A stretch of DNA of 64,000 nucleotides from Clostridiales bacterium PH28_bin88 (GTDB lineage: Bacteria; Bacillota; PH28-bin88), in the NCBI GenBank assembly GCA_000987045.1, contig LAKY01000058.1:1-64000 (forward strand), written 5' to 3'. Positions 63,941 to 64,000 of this stretch are shown in pieces; position 1 is the stretch's first letter; the number at the start of each line of letters is the position of its first letter. Below the pieces are notes generated by a model. It was not told the DNA's origin. It saw only the letters and a list, made by a program, of their open reading frames with translations, and searched no databases. A program made the translations under genes and the position numbers.

Positions 63941-64000
63941 TTACCACTCCTCTTGCCATGAAGAAGTCCATTCCGTGAGAACCTTTGCATCCACAAACTT
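63941..64000 (-). CDS. 3' end of upstream gene, probably LivK-type binding protein
   Basis: Only the last 19 codons are in the window (KFVDAKVLTEWTSSWQEEW and stop). Position at the head of the liv operon suggests the periplasmic substrate-binding protein, but the visible part is too short to confirm. Confidence 0.45.
   Translation of the reverse strand, partial: KFVDAKVLTEWTSSWQEEW

Overview
The window reads as a chromosomal segment of a spore-forming, Gram-positive sulfate reducer of the Desulfotomaculum/Pelotomaculum type (clostridial Peptococcaceae and relatives). The main evidence is a nearly complete dissimilatory sulfite reductase locus (ferredoxin-dsrA-dsrB-dsrD-dsrC, then dsrM-K-J-O-P-dsrN), strong AGGAGG-type ribosome binding sites, frequent GTG/TTG starts, and spore-type small proteins. 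No tRNA or rRNA gene was recognised. Most genes lie on the minus strand, so transcription mostly runs from high to low coordinates.

0-20.8 kb is a sulfur-respiration region. In transcription order on the minus strand it holds a DsrM/DsrK-like paralogue pair (19.2-17.2 kb), a CoA-disulfide/persulfide reductase fused to rhodanese, a Ca2+/Na+-type exchanger, a YeiH-family putative sulfate exporter with a 32-residue partner ORF, ferredoxin-dsrABDC, an RsbRD_N protein, dsrMKJOP, dsrN and a LysR regulator. A split-Soret-like diheme cytochrome faces the other way at 19.8 kb. Four promoters here, including that of the LysR gene, share one architecture: a LysR-type dyad at the same 27-nt offset from a sigma-A -35 box. 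This suggests one regulon.

20.8-43.4 kb is mostly housekeeping: YchF; a 4-hydroxybutyryl-CoA dehydratase-like enzyme; a chemoreceptor behind a c-di-GMP-I riboswitch with a terminator; an ETF:menaquinone oxidoreductase-like protein with a lone CRISPR-type repeat at its 5' end; a cell-division/envelope block (FtsE, FtsX, EnvC-like M23, CtpA/B, MinJ-like PDZ protein); split transketolase; YitT; UbiB; a six-LysM protein; DUF2993; and prfB with its programmed frameshift. At 37.3-38.1 kb, four tandem micro-proteins (33-45 aa) share an almost invariant 18-residue hydrophobic tail. They lie behind two copies of a sigma-K-like promoter.

43.4-50.1 kb holds a Gly/Tyr/Pro-rich spore-type protein, remnants (histidine kinase, IS-type hairpin, a decayed duplicate transcription unit), a UbiA-family transferase, and a TCA block of icd and aconitase with a GntR regulator.

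50.3-64 kb is a less GC-rich catabolic region: an ABC transporter of the branched-chain amino-acid type, an IS110 remnant, a glycyl radical enzyme with its activase, two tungsten aldehyde:ferredoxin oxidoreductases and three ThiS/MoaD-like proteins. It also carries truncated E2 and flavoprotein genes. The order suggests import of a small organic substrate, radical cleavage or dehydration to an aldehyde, and oxidation by AOR; the substrate cannot be read from the sequence.
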